64,000 bases of DNA from Tunicatimonas pelagia (lineage in GTDB: Bacteria > Bacteroidota > Bacteroidia > Cytophagales > Cyclobacteriaceae). Positions 61,944 through 64,000 of the stretch are shown here, one piece after another. Every line of letters starts with the position of its first letter. The first letter of the stretch is position 1. The notes beneath the pieces were generated by a model. That model was given only the letters and a program-made list of their open reading frames with translations, ran no database searches and was not told the origin of the DNA. The translations under genes and the position numbers were made by a program. The stretch spans positions 1,860,001 through 1,924,000 of the forward strand of contig NZ_CP120683.1 of the NCBI RefSeq assembly GCF_030506325.1, written 5' to 3'.

Positions 61944-63482
61944 GTGAGCAGATCAGTTATAGCTAGGCAACAGGGTGATGCCTATCAAGCAAAATTTTTT
62001 TGGTTAAAAGCGTGCGACGTCTTAATGGACGGTTCTAACACCATAGAAAAGATTTGTTGGGAAATGGACGGGGCAGGAGGTTTCGATGATATAGTCCTTC
62101 TATTTATACAACCTCAATTAGATAAGAGCACCGGCAATAATTACACACGAGAGTATTATCAAATAAAATTTCACGTCAACCACAGCAAAGCGTTCTCTTG
62201 TGATGCCTTAGCTGATTCCTCCTTTATTGGCAACAAGTCAGAGTCTTTGCTACAAAGGGTTCAAAATCTTCGGAAATCGCTAGGTAATCATAAGGACGAT
62301 GCTTTATTTTTTGTTGTCAATACTTGGGGACTGGATAGTAACGATCGAATTGGTGAAATACTCGATAGTGATGGGACTATAATTCTAGATAAGTTGCTCA
62401 ATCCTGGCCCTAAAAGCAAGCTTGGTAAAGTACGTGAAAAATGGCGAACTCACTTAGGGCTGAAGACTGATGAAGAGTTAAAAGAAGTGCTTTCCCCTCT
62501 ACGTATTGTGCATAGTTACTCTGGGTTCAATTCCATTGATGACACTTTGAATGACCGTTTACGATCTGCTGGGCTTATCCCCATCTCGGCTCAAGAAAGG
62601 ACAAACCCTTACGAGCAACTGATACAGAAACTACATGCTGAGGGAAAGAATGAGTTCACGAAACAAGAACTTTTCGAGGTCTGTAAGCAAGAGGGGCTTG
62701 TAGCTCCTCCGCCCTCTACAGGAATACATGCAGTGGGAATCAGAAGTTTTGTAAAAGGCGCGGAGAACCTTGAAGAAGAAGTAGATGATGTATTGTGCCT
62801 ACTAGAGCATTTTGATAATCGTAGGCTTGTCGATGGGGTAACTTGGGAAGGACATATATACCCCTGCTTGTGTGATTTCGCAGATTCCACGTTGGCTCAG
62901 CAAAAGCCAATCCAAGTGCATATTGACTCTCATTTAGTTTTAGCTTTTACACTGGGGTACTGCTTAGATCCGAAGTACGGAGCAGATGTGTCTGTCGTTC
63001 AAAAAACAAGAAATGGCAAAATCCTGTGGCAACCTAACACAGATGAGCTGGAGTATGATAAGCCTCAGTGGTCTTGGAATGAACATGTGATTGAGAGTGA
63101 AAATCTGGCTACTGATATTGCCTTAGCGGTTAGTGTTACGCAAGACGTGTTTCAGGATGTCGAGTACTATGTATCAGAGAACTTGAATTCAGTAAGAAAA
63201 ATCATTGAAGTATCTATTCTTCCCGAACCCACTAATACGTCTGTTAAGGATGGCACTCATGCCTTAAATTTAGCTCAGAGACTGATATCAGGAGTTAAAA
63301 AACGGCGTACTATCTCAGACCGTAGAGGAACGATACATTTGTTTATGGCAGCTCCGGCAGCAGCAGTACTGTTTATGGGGCAGCATGCGAAAACTCTAGG
63401 CAGAATCAAAATTTACGAATACGACTTTAGTGGCTCTGAGCCAGGAGCATATACACCAGCACTAAATTTTCCTATCAGTTAA
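61944..63482 (+). CDS. CBASS effector, Cap4-like (DUF4297 nuclease plus SAVED domain)
   Basis: A 512-residue effector starting at a GTG. The N-terminal part (GDAYQAKFFWLKACDVL, FDDIVLLF with D48-D49, and YYQIKFHV with Q73-K75) matches the restriction-like DUF4297 nuclease of Cap4. The C-terminal part, TIHLFMAAPAAAVLFMGQHA followed by LGRIKIYEYDF, is the SAVED hallmark that binds cyclic oligonucleotides. On phage infection the second messenger would activate the nuclease to destroy DNA. The gene is followed 11 bp later by the CD-NTase gene, reversing the more usual order of synthase first. Confidence 0.85.
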   Translation: MSRSVIARQQGDAYQAKFFWLKACDVLMDGSNTIEKICWEMDGAGGFDDIVLLFIQPQLDKSTGNNYTREYYQIKFHVNHSKAFSCDALADSSFIGNKSESLLQRVQNLRKSLGNHKDDALFFVVNTWGLDSNDRIGEILDSDGTIILDKLLNPGPKSKLGKVREKWRTHLGLKTDEELKEVLSPLRIVHSYSGFNSIDDTLNDRLRSAGLIPISAQERTNPYEQLIQKLHAEGKNEFTKQELFEVCKQEGLVAPPPSTGIHAVGIRSFVKGAENLEEEVDDVLCLLEHFDNRRLVDGVTWEGHIYPCLCDFADSTLAQQKPIQVHIDSHLVLAFTLGYCLDPKYGADVSVVQKTRNGKILWQPNTDELEYDKPQWSWNEHVIESENLATDIALAVSVTQDVFQDVEYYVSENLNSVRKIIEVSILPEPTNTSVKDGTHALNLAQRLISGVKKRRTISDRRGTIHLFMAAPAAAVLFMGQHAKTLGRIKIYEYDFSGSEPGAYTPALNFPIS

Positions 63483-63493
63483 TCCTATTTTGT

Positions 63494-64000
63494 ATGTACC
63501 TACCGTCTTATTTTAACGATTTCTTGTCAAATATTCGGCTGTCTCCAAATCAGAAAAATGACCTAATTAAAGGCCATAAGACCTTAGTCAAGCGTTTGAA
63601 GGAAGATAAAGACCTAGCCCCCTATATAGTAAGTATATTTTTACAGGGAAGCTATCGTAGGTATACTGCTGTTGCTCCGGTCAACGGTAAACGAGCTGAT
63701 GTTGATGTAATTATTGTAACTAGGTTTGACAAAAATAGCGTAACACCAGAGCAGGCTATAGAGAAGTTTATTCCATTCGTTGAGAAGCACTACAAAGGAA
63801 AGTATGAAATTCAAGGAAGGTCAATTGGCATTGAACTCTCGTATGTAGATCTAGATATTGTGGTGACTGCTGCACCCTCTGAAGCAGATGAAGAGCTACT
63901 CAGATCAGAGAGCGTAACAACAATGTTGACTCTTGAGGACTCAATTGTTGCTCAAGATTGGAAACTTATTAAATCTTGGTTGGAGCCAGGACACCGATCA
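63494..64000 (+). CDS. CD-NTase of a CBASS anti-phage system (3' end outside window)
   Basis: The first 169 codons of a cGAS/DncV-like nucleotidyltransferase, open to the window edge. The catalytic motif is present: FLQGSYRRYTAV (G52-S53) followed by RADVDVIIV (D69 and D71), and a third acidic strand YVDLDIVV (D119/D121). Association with a SAVED effector suggests a clade that makes cyclic trinucleotides, most like CdnD. The ATG at 63494 follows the effector stop by 11 bp. Ancillary genes (Cap2/Cap3 or HORMA/TRIP13) would lie beyond the edge. Confidence 0.88.
   Translation, partial: MYLPSYFNDFLSNIRLSPNQKNDLIKGHKTLVKRLKEDKDLAPYIVSIFLQGSYRRYTAVAPVNGKRADVDVIIVTRFDKNSVTPEQAIEKFIPFVEKHYKGKYEIQGRSIGIELSYVDLDIVVTAAPSEADEELLRSESVTTMLTLEDSIVAQDWKLIKSWLEPGHRS

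Overview
The window looks like chromosomal DNA of a free-living, probably marine, member of the Bacteroidota (Cytophagales-like). The evidence is a SusC/SusD pair, an ECF sigma/FecR pair, secreted proteins ending in type IX secretion (T9SS) sorting domains, three formylglycine sulfatases and BtgA/BtgB-type mobilisation genes. The taxon is inferred. No rRNA, tRNA or CRISPR array was seen.

Region 1 (about 1-40,712; all genes on the minus strand except one AraC regulator) is a large polysaccharide-utilisation locus. Read in the direction of transcription it runs: ECF sigma factor, FecR anti-sigma factor, SusC, SusD, two sulfatases, two large T9SS-secreted multidomain proteins (a beta-propeller and a beta-helix, with CBM6-, CBM60- and ricin-like modules), an FAD-dependent oxidoreductase, a third sulfatase, a GH28-like beta-helix protein, a beta-propeller protein, a nucleoside hydrolase and a GH2 glycosidase. 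Then come araB, araD and araA, and beyond the AraC gene a second beta-helix protein, an aldo/keto reductase, an enolase-superfamily dehydratase, a sodium/solute symporter and a CoA-transferase cut by the window edge. Together they suggest capture, desulfation and depolymerisation of a sulfated, L-arabinose-containing glycan (for example a green-algal arabinan or arabinogalactan). Released arabinose would enter the pentose phosphate pathway through AraA/AraB/AraD, and a second sugar could be oxidised by the reductase/dehydratase branch.

Region 2 (about 40,891-61,500) is a mobile-element-like accessory block. It has a TraG-like coupling protein, a BtgB/DUF5712 relaxase, a BtgA-like accessory protein, a DnaC/IstB-like ATPase, a helix-turn-helix replication-type protein and two excisionase-type proteins. 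No integrase and no mating-pore genes are in view, so it is either mobilisable or continues outside. Its cargo includes an alpha-oxoamine synthase fused to a double GNAT domain and followed by a protein with an RteC-like C-terminus, a class II Fic protein with an AbiEi-like N-terminus, an AbiEi-like protein, an AbiEi/AbiEii-type toxin-antitoxin pair with a 13-bp palindromic operator, and a phage-type recombination module (RecE-like nuclease, coiled-coil protein, gp32-like ssDNA-binding protein). DUF3560 and RadC-like genes close the block. Three intergenic stretches here (58.7-59.0, 59.5-59.9 and 60.7-60.9 kb) are GC-rich, non-coding and rich in inverted repeats. The last contains mutually exclusive pairing segments just upstream of the DUF3560 gene.

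Region 3 (61,944-64,000, plus strand) is the start of a CBASS anti-phage operon: a Cap4-like effector (nuclease-like N-terminus, SAVED C-terminus) followed by a CD-NTase that runs off the window.
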